Source of the DNA: Neodiprion pinetum
Lineage: Eukaryota; Arthropoda; Insecta; Hymenoptera; Diprionidae
DNA length: 64,000 nucleotides
Assembly (NCBI RefSeq): GCF_021155775.2
Contig: NC_060232.1
Span: 23,753,922 to 23,817,921, forward strand
Direction: 5' to 3'
Of this stretch, positions 1-11,900 are shown in pieces (within the stretch, counting starts at the first letter, position 1; each line of letters opens with the position of its first letter). A program made the translations under genes and the position numbers. The notes beneath the pieces were generated by a model. The model worked only from the letters and a program-made list of their open reading frames with translations. It was not told the DNA's origin and ran no database searches.

Positions 1-3000
1 GAGTCATTCATATTGGTTCACACAGGCACAGAATCTATACACGTTCCAGTTTTCACTCTGTTGTGAAACAGTCGACGAAGTGGCTGGATGAAGATGAGTT
101 TTCGCTTTTAAATTGCAATAAAAATAGTGAAATCGGTAGACTTGAACAAAGTCCTAACCATGTTTGGTTAACTCGAGCAGTTTGTTTTCTCTTCAACTTT
201 GTATACCCGCTGTAAATACATTTTAATTGAACTGAATTCTCTCTTACACACTTTTTAAAATGTTAATCCGTTACAGATTTTACTTCCCTCGGAATTCGTC
301 GTTTGGCTTTCCTGTATTTATTTCTCCCATTTCAAGGGACAGGAATATTGATCCGACAAGACCCGTTATGCGATATTACAACCATTCATCTCGTGGCATC
401 CAGATAACGTCCAGTAAATAATCGGCTACCCTTAATTCACGTCACCTCGAAATTTTCGGAAAACGTACGATATCTAAATCTCGAGACAGTCCGACGTCCC
501 GCTTATTGAGGGGGTTTCACCAGCCTTCAGCAACGCAAAGAATAACCTAGTTCTTTATTTTCACACGTGAGAATAAGAATATCGGATAAGAAAGATGACT
601 TATTTGATAGGAAAATCCAATACCAGTATCGACCTTCCTTCGCTGATACGAAGGCATGCAATCACAAAAGCGAAGGATTGCGGACTGCATGGCCGTCAGA
701 CTACGTGGTTTTATCGCATCTTTTTACTACTTTGATCCGCAAAGTCGATCGTGCTCGCACAAAGAACGGCTTTGAAATTTTTCGTCGCAATAAAAATAAG
801 GAATTCAAAAACAAAGGATACCCAGCCGCATCCCTCTCAGCTCGTGGTTCCCTTGTTGCTCCTTGGCCACCAACTGACGTTCGAAATCCTCAGCGTCTGA
901 TCGACTTTTCCGTCGTCGGAAGATTCGTCGGTCTCGTTTCTACCGCAAGCCACAATATATTTGTAGGTTTTTCAACCCAGAGTCCCGTATTGGTCCTGGC
1001 TTACGTTTTATCGCTTTTCAATAGGCGCCCACCTCGCTCGGGAAAATCGAATCCGACTGTCGCCGAAAGGCAGGAAGCTCATGACACGTGCGTGTAATTT
1101 ACCGGTTCTTATTTCCGTGGTCGCAGACCCGACGTCGGGTCGGAAAAAGTGTCCGAACCACAAGCTGGAGAAAATTGTATTCTATAATTCAGCGAACCGG
1201 CCTAATTCACTTTTAACGGACCTCGCAGGCTGACCCTGTTAAATGGTCGGTGGTCCGAACGATTCCTCCTGTCATTTCTACGCAACTGGAACCTTAAAAC
1301 TTTTTAACGGGTACCTTACGCGAAAGCTATTTCACTTTCGAGCACATCCTCTTTCTCCGAGTTATCTGCGGTACTCGTTGGAGAGTCCGTTAAATTAACA
1401 ACTGGCCATCAACTATACACGCAGAAAGTATAGCCTTATGGACTTATTCTTCAAATTTCTACGTTCTCGGATCCAGAGTTCAGGCATTCTGCGAAACACA
1501 ATTCAAGTTTCTTCATAGAACCTCGCCCAATCCTTCGACCACGAGGGTATATTGAAACATGAGTTTTTGTGAAATACTAATTGGCCGAATTAGTTAGAAT
1601 GGACATGCTTCGAACTTATATGTATATTCTCAATATATACAAGCATTGCAGTGGTTTCAAGATGTGTATGAATCACGTAACTTCAACAGAATCAGATCTC
1701 TGTTGATAAAAAATACAAACCATTAACGAAGCTTGTACAATTAACACCATGGTCGTATTACATTTGAGACTCTGGGTGGTCTCTGCGTAATTCCGCTTAC
1801 ATTGTGCAAATCATACGTAAATGCATTCTTTTTTTTTGCATTGGAGCAAGCGTATTACGTTACATAAAAATGATGAAAAAGCCGATACGATGAATATGGA
1901 AAACCTCACTTGAATCTCATCTGAAGTGGAACAATCGGAAAAAGGATTATCATTTTACAGCTTTAATTCAATGCTTTGAAGAATTTTACACATTCGTTTT
2001 TTTTTTTTTTTTTAAGTGGAATGTCTAGCTGATCTGATTGATTCTGTTCTGGTAGACCAGCGGTTCGAGTTTGACGGTTGAAATGTTTAAACAGCGCTCT
2101 TGGTAAGAATGATCCAATTCCTTCGAAGAATGAGTGAGAACTTATTGATACCAACGGTAAACAATTTTTTTAACCCGCTAAAATATCGGAATCTATTTTT
2201 TTCGCCACGGTAGCATAGCGCTTGATTTGATAAGCCTATCAAAATTCAGAGTTTCCATCTAGCACAGGAAGGTGTAAAACCTATTAACTGCACTTCCATG
2301 GAAAGAGTCCCTCTGGTAAAGATCGATAACAATTCTCCCTTAGCTGTAGCAAGGTTACGTGATGAAATTACGACTCTGCAGATGGATGCCATGGTAACAT
2401 TGAGTGGACGTTAGCTGCAACTGGTGGAACACTCTGGATGTTGCTGAACTTCCACAGTTTTCCCCAGCTCTCGTCCGAGTGCAGGATTATCGTAAGACTC
2501 GTACCTGGTTCAAGAGCTCGCTGAATGCTTTCCCGATATTTCCACGTGAAGCGACCGAAGAAGGCAATAAACGTACGAACTCGGCAGTTAGATATTATCG
2601 ATTTAATCGCTGGTTCTACTACTTGGCACTTGTGAATAGCAACTTTTCACTTGCCTAGGCAGTACCGTTAGAGAGAAACGTGACGCATCCGTCTACGTTT
2701 CGGAAATTTTATAGTAATCTTCGAAATGCAGCAAACATATCGTAATCAACGTCGAACCCTTGAATAGTTATTGAAGGTGGAGTTACGCTATTTCACTAAA
2801 TAATTTTCGAATCCAATTCGCTAAATACAGTAGCATCAGTGATTAACTAATCAGGCATGATCACCTACTAGCATTAATGCTGCTGTCACGAAAGTCAATA
2901 ATTAAAAAAAAAAAAAAAATGGGTCCATGGTTCATCGTACCCTCCAGTACATCCAACAGTGACAAGAATTGAAATAAATTAATGCAGGAGAAATTTCCAC

Positions 3001-4443
3001 CCCTCAAATTTTAGATATTTTAGTTAACTGCAGTATTACCACCAAATTTTCAACGTTTTATACAGTAGTATCCAGTGGGGATGAAAGAGGCTATGAACAT
3101 ACTCTCAGCATGGTAGCGGGCTTTGATACTTATTAGTATCGAAGAGTAATTTTTGCCAATGGAAAGAAAGGCGTTTCAGGGATCAAACGATGGTTTGGTA
3201 TGTCGAGAGCTATTGGCTTGAAAAACATTGTGATCTCATTTAACACAATAACTATACTTCTATCTCGTAATATCCCAAACCGACGTGGACGAAGCTGCTG
3301 GGTCGTTCCATATCGTATTTACAATTACAATTGAAAAATAAAACCTTCTCAAATATTTTTTTTCTTGCATTAATCACAAAAATAATTGACATGTATTTTT
3401 GTATTCCGACATGGTATGCAAAATGAATGACCCTATGGTTGAGGCATAAATGGCACATTGGTTTTCCGGTGGGATGACGAAATTAGGAGTTCACGCTTCA
3501 TTCAAGCTCGACCAATCCCAGGGGGGTCTTCCAAAGGGTAGAGCAGAGGCAGTGGAGCAGGTGACGTCACCGACACCGGAAGCTGCAGGCACGGCAGGGC
3601 TCAGATACATATAGCTGCTGTTCGAGTTGCATAACTTTACCGCAGCCAAAACTTGTCGACTGATATTAATTTGCACCGAAACTGCACAACAGGCGTTACC
3701 AGACATTCGCTGAAAGTTGACCGCAGATTAATGCGATGGTGGATTTTGTTCCGTAATACCGCACTCTGCGCCAGCCGCCCGTACCGCATACTGGTTTCAG
3801 TGATCCAACAGTTACAATGACTCTGGATAAACCGCATTGACCGTCAAAGAACTCTGCAAAGTGGGTAATTACCATCGCGATCCTTTATTTGCCGATGTAC
3901 TCTGTCCTACAGCATCATTAAATCGGATTTTGTACAGGAATAGCGTTGGATTAATCATTGCAGATTTCATACACACGTATTATCCCGTCACTTACTACGT
4001 ATTTCCAAATCCAATCCTCTTCCAATCTTCTTTTATATTGTATCATCAAATTTGAAATCTGATCATTGTAATTTTTATTCAATTCGATAGAACTGTCTCC
4101 AATTCAGGACACACTTTCCGTTATTCTTCTGGTGAACGCGAACTTTTTAGAGTGACGATTATGGATCACAAATGTGGTAAGTACAAGATATGGTTGATTT
4201 GAATCCGTGAGACAGCGGATTGTGGCGTATGAAGTTGTAGGTCAGAAGAATTATAATCAATTGGTAGATACCGTAAATGCCGGCAAATGAAAACATTCAC
4301 GTGGAAGACGGTGTAAGATGCCGAAAGGTATCGTCATCTTTAGAAGAGAATAAGACTAAACACAATCACAGTGAATTTCAAGCCAGCGGGCAAGTGCCAA
4401 GATGGCGATGGTTGAAACGTTCTCGAATAAGAGGCAAGTAAAG
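1..4443. other. Gene-poor AT-rich stretch
   Basis: No supportable gene. The longest open frame, 567-1097 on the plus strand (about 176 codons), contains no ATG and opens only at a GTG, so I do not call it coding. Other frames are short and overlap on opposite strands. Poly(T)/poly(A) tracts occur near 1999-2013 and 2904-2918. I recognise no repeat family here, apart from the separately listed CRE-containing segment. Confidence 0.6.
3490..3840. promoter_or_regulatory. Possible regulatory segment with palindromic CRE
   Basis: This roughly 350-bp segment is GC-richer than its surroundings and contains a perfect 12-bp palindrome, GGTGACGTCACC (3560-3571), that includes a full cAMP-response-element octamer, TGACGTCA. 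Two short overlapping minus-strand frames (71 and 66 codons) cover it but look unremarkable. A full CRE in a GC-richer patch is compatible with a promoter or enhancer for a CREB/ATF-type factor. A single octamer can also occur by chance, so this is only a candidate. Confidence 0.2.
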
Positions 4444-4459
4444 GTACCCTGCAGGGTAC
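4444..4459. repeat. Perfect 16-bp palindrome
   Basis: GTACCCTGCAGGGTAC equals its own reverse complement over all 16 bases. It stands alone, with no tandem copies nearby, so it may be chance, a protein-binding site or a cruciform-prone point. Confidence 0.6.
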
Positions 4460-4574
4460 GGTATGCGGTCCATGGAAGGCACTGAACCTTAAAAGGATAT
4501 TTGTCTCTCCATATGGAGGAATCGGATACCAAATACATCGGCCGAAAGCAAAAACAAAAGAACATCGGGTTTCA

Positions 4575-5096
4575 ATGCCTGGCTGGGTGACACCAGTTCA
4601 AAACGACGACGTTTGTCGACGAAATTTCTACCGCAGCCTGAAAACGTTCAGAAGTGTCGCGTCGAGAGAGCTTCGCCATTATGTTTCCCCTCTGGTACTT
4701 TTCGAATTTATACAACCGAATACATACACGTACATACGTATATACTTTCACGTGTTTGCTTATACACATTTATATGTATCTGGACGAAGTTGTACGCGTT
4801 GGGAAAACCAGTCCTGCCTCGTAAATGGAGCCGGGAACGCTCGGCTGAAAAATATCGTGTCCTGTACTCGTAATAAAAATGATATTTCCAACCGGGTCCT
4901 CTCGAGTCTTCGGACTAGTGTCACTCGAGCCAGATCGAGAGCTCAGCCTCCTTCACGGAAGCACTATACGTGGGTTCCGCGATCCAACTTTTCGATTGAA
5001 TTCGCGGAAAAGTTACGAAACGCGATCTTAATCGAATTTTCATCGAACCCTTGGCTGACGCAGCCACGGACCGGGTACACTTACGGCTTCCGTTAA
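4575..5096 (+). other. Unrecognised 173-codon open frame
   Basis: An ATG-started frame of 173 codons runs through a GC-richer patch. I recognise no domain. It has an aromatic-rich run with several TYxY-like patterns near residues 48-66, an Arg/Ser-rich middle and no clear signal peptide or hydrophobic membrane segment. An 86-codon plus frame and a 65-codon minus frame overlap its first half. No splice or polyadenylation signal clearly brackets it. It may be a chance frame or part of an exon; I do not claim a product. Confidence 0.15.
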
Positions 5097-6000
5097 ACTC
5101 CCAACGGTGCGGTCGCTATTCGTTGATCGTGGGTGGAAGTCTCCACCCCAGCAGCTAATCCGCACGGTCTAATGCTCGGATAATTCATGTCGCCTATTAG
5201 AAATTAACCAACGGAACTAATATCTTCGCGTACTTGCTGGTCTCGCCGCGTATAAACTCCGTATATAGAAGAGACCAGGTATACCTCACACAGTCGGGTA
5301 TCCTACGGGCCCTCTGGGATCGGCTCGACGCTCGTCGGGGATTCCCAGGAAATTCTTCGGCAAAAACTATTCTTGCGTACTTATCCCTACACGGACTTAT
5401 GTCCGCTGCTGTAAGTAGGCACGTCGTAATACCCTGAAGTACTCTTCAACCGTGCACGTGACACGATGCGTACCGCACGCGACTCACACGCTCTATATAC
5501 TCAAGTGTTTCCGACCGATGTGGTAACTTTGCACACTCGACCAGGGTCGGTGAACACCGGGGGTTCAAGGTAGAGTCAACCAGTAACTTACGGGTACAAT
5601 GAAGCAAAACATACTCATATTCCGGAAACTAGACTCCTCCGATATCGTTCTTAAATGCAATATAGATATTTTTTATTAAACAATATATGAAATTCCACAC
5701 TGGCATCTATTTAACTTCGCAGATGGTAGGATTATAATCTCAAAATGATTTGACGTTTATTTATTCACTGCACGTATGTCATTGACTTGAAATAGTACAT
5801 TATGTCACAAGGGAATAAAGTCGACTTTTATTCCTGTGTTGCATATAGGACTTTATTTCCGACTGAACTGTGGCCACATTATTGTCTTGAAAATAGGAAC
5901 TTGATAGATTTTTCGCAATATTGAGTGCCAAATCGAGAACGTGGTTTAGTAACGAAAAAAATCATTTTCAATGTCAAAAAATGCATACAATTAGTATATA
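5097..6000. other. No gene seen; one imperfect palindrome
   Basis: AT-rich sequence without a supportable gene. A near-perfect palindrome centred on GTCGAC lies at 5812-5834 (GGAATAAA / TTTTATTCC arms, one extra T), with flanking CACA / TGTG extending the symmetry to about 33 bp. Confidence 0.5.
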
Positions 6001-6108
6001 TGGGTCGGCGGAAGCTGGGGTGAGGGAACGGGTCCAAGGCTGCAAGCCTTGGTGGAGGTGTAGTGGGCGAAGCCGAGGGATAGGGGGGTGAGGCTCCCTT
6101 ACCTAAAA
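6001..6108. other. G-rich island with an 8-bp-stem hairpin
   Basis: About 105 bp of strongly G-rich plus-strand sequence interrupts very AT-rich DNA (long runs of A/T and TATA on both sides). It holds a hairpin with 8-bp arms CCAAGGCT / AGCCTTGG (6034-6041 and 6045-6052, three-base loop) and several G-runs, including GGGG, GGG, GGG, GGG and GGGGGG, compatible with G-quadruplex formation. The sharp composition change suggests an inserted segment. I could not define terminal repeats or a target-site duplication, and I do not recognise a family. Confidence 0.55.
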
Positions 6109-8664
6109 ATATACTTGTTTAAAAATTTTATTGAATTTTTCAAAAAAACTTGGAAATTACAGTAATGCGCTTGTCCCTATTTCCTGTTACACATTTTCGT
6201 CGAATTCACGGAATTAGTCCCACCAAATGCTACATACCGAGAGCTAAGATTTTACACATCAGTTTGTAACTTATTCTATCAATATTTGCCTCAAATCTCT
6301 TTTTTCCCTACATTTTTCCCACAAAAGTTGAGAGGGAAAAATATGCCGCGTTCGTCCCGCTTTTCAGGTTGAAAATGTTGTACACTATGGTTGAGTAGAG
6401 AATAATAATCATTTTTCGCAAGGCCATGTTCAAGATTCTCTGAAAGCACTTTGATCGTGAACTTCGATCAGTTTCGACTCTTTCTGCCAGAGCACTGTAA
6501 GGATTTTCATCCAGACGAAGACATGCTGCTATTTACTTTTAATGGCTTAACACGGTATCTGCGAATCATATTTGGCAATCGTTTATAACTTACAAACAAA
6601 TAATATACTATTCCATCACAAGAACTTTACATTGTCACGAGAATTATAGATACATAATCTGTAAAATTCATTTCATCAAGATGATTCCGATACTCGTTCG
6701 TGAGTTGCAACTGTTGCGTTTCTGCGTACCGGCGATCCCACGGACAAAAGAGTCCCTTGCTGATATCTTTCAAGGGAAACTCATTTTGCTTCATCAAATT
6801 GCCGATATTTCGTTGGAAGTATCGCAAACTTTTTTATTCACAGAGCTTTGTCGTTTCTTGAGACTTGTGGTGAAGAAAAAGTTGGAATTTTAAACAGAGA
6901 AACTCCTGACTAACGAGATTGACCGTCTAAAGGTTTGCTGGAGCGTTAATATTCGTATTGATCAGTTACTCTCGTGCAACGACGTAAGAAGAGCCGTATA
7001 TTTGACACGAAACATCTACGCAGTTGATTACGGTCCGCGTGAATAGAGGGAAAATGAACTGATACCCGACTTCATAAGTTTGCATAAAAAAGATTTCGTA
7101 CATCTTTTGAAACGGTTGTGTTGATTTCAACTGGAGGGTTTCTAACGTGGGAATCTGGGACCGAAAATTTGTATGGATTTTTACATTGGAGATACTTTCC
7201 AGAATTGTGACCAATCACCACACTCGTGCTCCCATGGAACCGATGAAAAATGTATAGGATAACTCTTTAATGGCTAATGCAAATTGGTGGTTATTAATTC
7301 AAGATTATCCACCTCTCTAATTGCGTATTTAGAAGAGAGATATTGGTTATTGCTGATCATTAGAATCACGACCGTGTAAATAAGTGCTTGGAGTGGAAAA
7401 CTCGCTTCGAAGGTGCTCAACCATGTCCCAGAGAACCAGAAGCGGCGTTTTTGATTCAAGTCTTGTTACGCCAAACCAGAACCTTCGAGGACTCAGGAAA
7501 TGAACCCCACCGCAATTAATATCAGCCCTTCATTGGTCGAGGGTGGCCAGCGAGGCATAACAGATCCAATGCCAGAAATCCTATTAATTATCGAATTAAC
7601 GTTCGCGGATGATGAAACACTCCTGTTCTAATCCCGCTCTCCATTCGCCTCGCCTAACTTGCAGCCTTGCATTTTGTCCCTCAGGATATGAAAAATCGAA
7701 TCCCGATCCTTTTGCCGTTGAGAATAGTAGGAAAATTTCTGATGAGTGTCAAGTGTGAGACAAGCTATTTTTTCCAACTAACTGTAAAGGAAAGTTTGAA
7801 AATAACCTAGGCTCAATGATATGGTCGGTAAAATTGAGTTGTTTGAAAGTGCGCATGTGCGAAATAAAGCCCTAGTGCGTAAAGTCTAGCATTTCACGTG
7901 TGCGTGTGCGCCAACGTCGTTTTACCGCACTGTTCAGAAATGCAACACTTTCCGCACGCTTCACAAACTTCGAAAATCGAATTGTCTAAGGAAGTCTTGA
8001 AAAAAATCTTTTCTGATAATCCATTATTTCCTATCAATATATACAAAAGTTCACCCGATGTAATAATTCTCAGCCACTTATTGTAACAAAAACGATCATC
8101 TGCGAATACATCACTAAACAACACCAACCCACCCAGCCCAAAAATGTCTTCCCAAACCCATTTCGCAACCCTGTTTTGGACTCTCAGCAACGCGAGTGAG
8201 GGTGTTTAAACAAATGGAACGCGGCGGGTGGCCGAATATCGAATGGGGTCGGATGAATCTCGACGCTCGGTGGCACCGTGCGGTATGTGCGACATAACGT
8301 GGGTTGACAGGAGTCCATTCCGATTGAAATATTTCACTTCCTTGAAATAAATCCCGACCGAGTGGAATCCCGCAGAGGTGTCAGGGGCGATAGTATTTAG
8401 CGCAAGAATCCGGTTGACTGATGCCGTCAATGGTCAGCCCGGACTGACCCTGGCTTAGCCTGGGGCGCGGCCGGCCCGCAGAGATCGTCAACCATAACGC
8501 AAGTGGCAAAGATATGCCTCCGAGAACTTGCAGACCTCAAATTATGCGCCATTGCAGACCACGAGGCTGATTCCGTATCTTTTAATTTCGAAATTATGAT
8601 CATTTTGTCGGTCTTGTTCGGATTGGGAAGTGTGAACATGTAGCCGTTGTAACGACGCTTCAAG
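6109..8664. other. Gene-poor stretch
   Basis: Only short frames. Around 6627-6893 a 70-codon plus frame and a 66-codon minus frame overlap; both look protein-like by eye but neither has a recognisable domain. A 98-codon minus frame (7894-8190) contains a Phe-Ala-Asp-Asp string without other reverse-transcriptase motifs. The segment 8190-8660 is GC-richer. No repeat family was recognised. Confidence 0.5.
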
Positions 8665-8920
8665 TTAAGGGGGGCTCTGGTGAAATTTCGATCATATAGA
8701 GATTTTTACTTTCGAAATTACTCAAAAAGATGTGCTCAAAAATTCCTTTCAGCAAAATTTAGCTTATGGTAGTAGGTGCATTGAAAGGAAATTTCAATCA
8801 TCTGCAATAAAAGTCTATGATTAAGGAACTTTTGGTAGGCTAAGGAATTTTTGATCAGATATTTTTGAGTCACTTGGAAAACTCGGTATCATCGAAATTT
8901 CACCGCAATCCTCCCCTTAA
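8665..8920. mobile_element. TTAA-flanked foldback MITE, 256 bp
   Basis: The left end reads TTAAGGGGGGCTCTGGTGAA and the right end, reverse-complemented, TTAAGGGGAGGATTGCGGTG, after which both continue GAAATTTCGAT. The symmetry extends inward: TACTCAAAAAGATGTGCTC on the left matches GACTCAAAAATATCTGATC from the right, so arms of roughly 90 bp fold on each other. TTAA at both ends fits either a TTAA target duplication, as in the piggyBac superfamily, or a TTAA that belongs to the terminal repeat. It encodes no protein and would need a transposase in trans. The superfamily is inferred from the TTAA alone. Confidence 0.75.
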
Positions 8921-11900
8921 AGTAACTGCGCAGAGGATAGATTGATTTGTGATATGGTAGACGCACCATTTGCGATTGTAATGCCATTTGTGGCCACATA
9001 TAGAATTCCGCAATTCAGCAATTTTAAATTTGAATTTCTTTGATTTTGGGATCCATGACTAATACTCAACGTAACTGAGCAATTGTGTTAGACAAAAGTT
9101 GCGATACTTTGCACACTTTGTTGTTCAGAAGCTGTTGCTTACATGGAACAATGCAACTTTGTTACACCAGTTGACGTAACACCTTTCAGCACGTAATTAT
9201 TATGGACACGACTAGATCAAACAATGGCTTAACAACTGCTACCTAAGGTTACCGAAACCGGTACACTTGTCCAATAGTTACTAGAAAATTTTAATGCAAT
9301 GGGTATCTTCAGAATAGTAATTAAAATGTCAAAATTATCACAATAGTTATTGAAAACAAAACAGAGGCCGGGTCTGTTTGTTAACAGTTACTTGATCAAG
9401 AGTATTAGGAAACACTTTAGCACACTGGGATAAAGATTTAGAAACATAACTTCAGAGTCAATTCAATTAAGTTGTCTACGATGCTCTCAAATTTTCTGCA
9501 AAATTCATCCAAATTCAGGCAACTTTCACTGCAATAAAACGCCGGCTCAATATCTGCTGGAAATGATGACGAGTGCAAATTTGAGATTATATTTTTATCC
9601 TTTCAAACATCTGTTGTTTTGTAGTAAATATGAATTGAAATGAGCAAAATTAGGCCATCGGATCGGTTCGGTAACTAAAGTACAATATAGTCAAGGGACA
9701 CAATAACCGGCTGTTTCTGTCTTCCAGTCGATTCTCGCAGCCATGCGAGGAGTCGCGGAGGATCTGCAGTTTATCGTCGACTGATTTTGGAGGCAGGAAT
9801 TTTCTGGCCCACATGAACCCACCCACTCGGATTTCGTTGGCTCCGAATCTTCTCGATCCGTGGAAAGACGCAGGGGCGGCGGAGCCCTTTCTTTTGGCAC
9901 TCCGGTCTGGCAGTGACTAATTATTTGCGGAGCACCCATGATCTCTGCGCCTCACCAAGCGGCCTCGTTTTTCTTTATTCTACCTCGACTGCATTTCTCC
10001 CGAGGCAACGAAATACTTATATGGTCTTCGTCACCGGGCTCTGGAGGCTTCGCTGCGTTATACCAGCTCCTTGATACACCTGTATGCGTATAGTATGCAC
10101 GCGCCTATATATACTTACAGGTATATACATACATATCCATCGCTATACCGCTACGCAGCCATTGTTTTGTACGGTTGGCTGAAACGAAACGCATTAGCAA
10201 TTCAAATTGGCGGCAATTTTTTGAGCGCATTTTTGACCTCCTGTATCGGACTCTGCGCTTTGTAACTACGCCGCGCCGAAACTCCCGTCCTTATTAAGCC
10301 CGCCCTCGCCATATTAAGGCCAACTATAATTGGTCAGTGTGGCCAGCAAGGAGTTCGTATCTCGCCTGCAAGAAGTTTACTTTGTACCCGATACGTGTGC
10401 CTGTATTTTGGTGAAAATCATCCACGCTCTGACGACACACTGACAAACTCTAATCCCAGGAATTTTTTTGGCGGGGGTAAAAATATAGAAAGATGGAAAA
10501 ATTGGACCGTCACAATATCGAATTTTTAAAGCGAGAACTTAATTTGTAGAATTTAAAAATGTTGAAAGCAGAGATATTGAGAACTGAAAGAAGAGAAAAG
10601 TCGGAACATAAAATGCTGAACTGTAGAATCGTCAGAATTCCTCTCGGTAATATAGAACCGTAAACAGATTCTCAATTTTGACCTGTCTATATTTCTTTCA
10701 TTCTATATTTTGACTTTTTATACTTACAATTTTCTACGCTTGGACTTTCCACATTTTTAAATTTCATGAATGTGATTTTTGCGCTCATAAAAGTTCGATA
10801 TTCTGGTCCTTCTATCAATCGACAATCCTAGTTTTTTTCCCCCTAGCCAAGGTTTTAATATATGCTTTTTCAGTGGAGAAAGTATTACGTCACTGTCTGA
10901 CAAGATCTCGGATCTTGAATTTTTTGCGTAATTTGAATACAATAATGCAATAAAAAGGCTCATCACTCTTCGTTTAACTTGTTTTTCATCGCATATTGTA
11001 TTTACGAAACGACGCAACTATGATGAACACATAAAGCATCTAATATAAAAGTTTAGGATTTTTTGAAGACAACCTTACTTTCTGCCAGTTATAAATAACA
11101 CTTTCAACGTAAATATTAACATACTCTTGTTGAAAATTTTAGCCTAGCAAAGTTTGAGATACTAACCGAATTTCTACTGTGGCCAAACATTTTATATCGA
11201 TTTATTTATCTTTGTTTCACTTTCAAAAAATTTCAAAACCAGCACCAGATTATTTAAATACAAGCACAACAGAAGGTACAAAATAAGATGAAAAACAAAG
11301 CTGTTAGTCAACGATTATAAATACGATCAAATTACTAGAATAAGTCAAGTAAGAACTGAGATTCTTTCAATTTAACCATGAAAGTAAATTTTTTTGGCCG
11401 ACACTTGAACGTCCCGTAATTTATAAAAATATCGTAGAAAATTTAAAGTACAGGATTCCGTATTCTTTACGATAACTCCCCAGCAAACTTCACATCACGG
11501 TTGAATAGAGGAAGAAGTTACGAAGTTTAAACTTTGTGCTTGATTATATCAAGGGTTTATCAACCCTCCCTGCTTTTCCCGTGCTTAATTAAGAGTGTGA
11601 CACTTTAACCACGCAGTTGCAATTAGATTTGTCAAAAATATACCTCCGTGAATTATGAATTGACAGATGGAAAATTTTACGTAAAAAACCATTTGAGTAA
11701 AGTGGCATGATTGGTAACGTTCATAACGATACCATTTTATTATTATTAAAAATTTTCACTTCTAGATGTTTCTTCATCATCAATTGCGTAGAATTTTATT
11801 CCTGCACAGTGTTTCAAACTTGTGGCCATTTCTTTGCGATAATTTTCCGTCCAAATTTTTTGCGATTTCCAATCGATTAGCTAAGATAACGATTCAGTTC

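Noticed and set aside
567..1097. 176-codon plus-strand open frame
   Set aside because: It contains no ATG, opens at GTG and has no recognisable domain; GC-richer composition explains its length.
7894..8190. Phe-Ala-Asp-Asp string in a minus-strand frame, like a reverse-transcriptase active site
   Set aside because: No other reverse-transcriptase motif, frame only 98 codons, and surrounding residues do not fit the family.
10440..10760. Possible further CCGAA/TTCGG foldback copy
   Set aside because: Similar wording, but I could not align arms or match it to the three good copies over any length.
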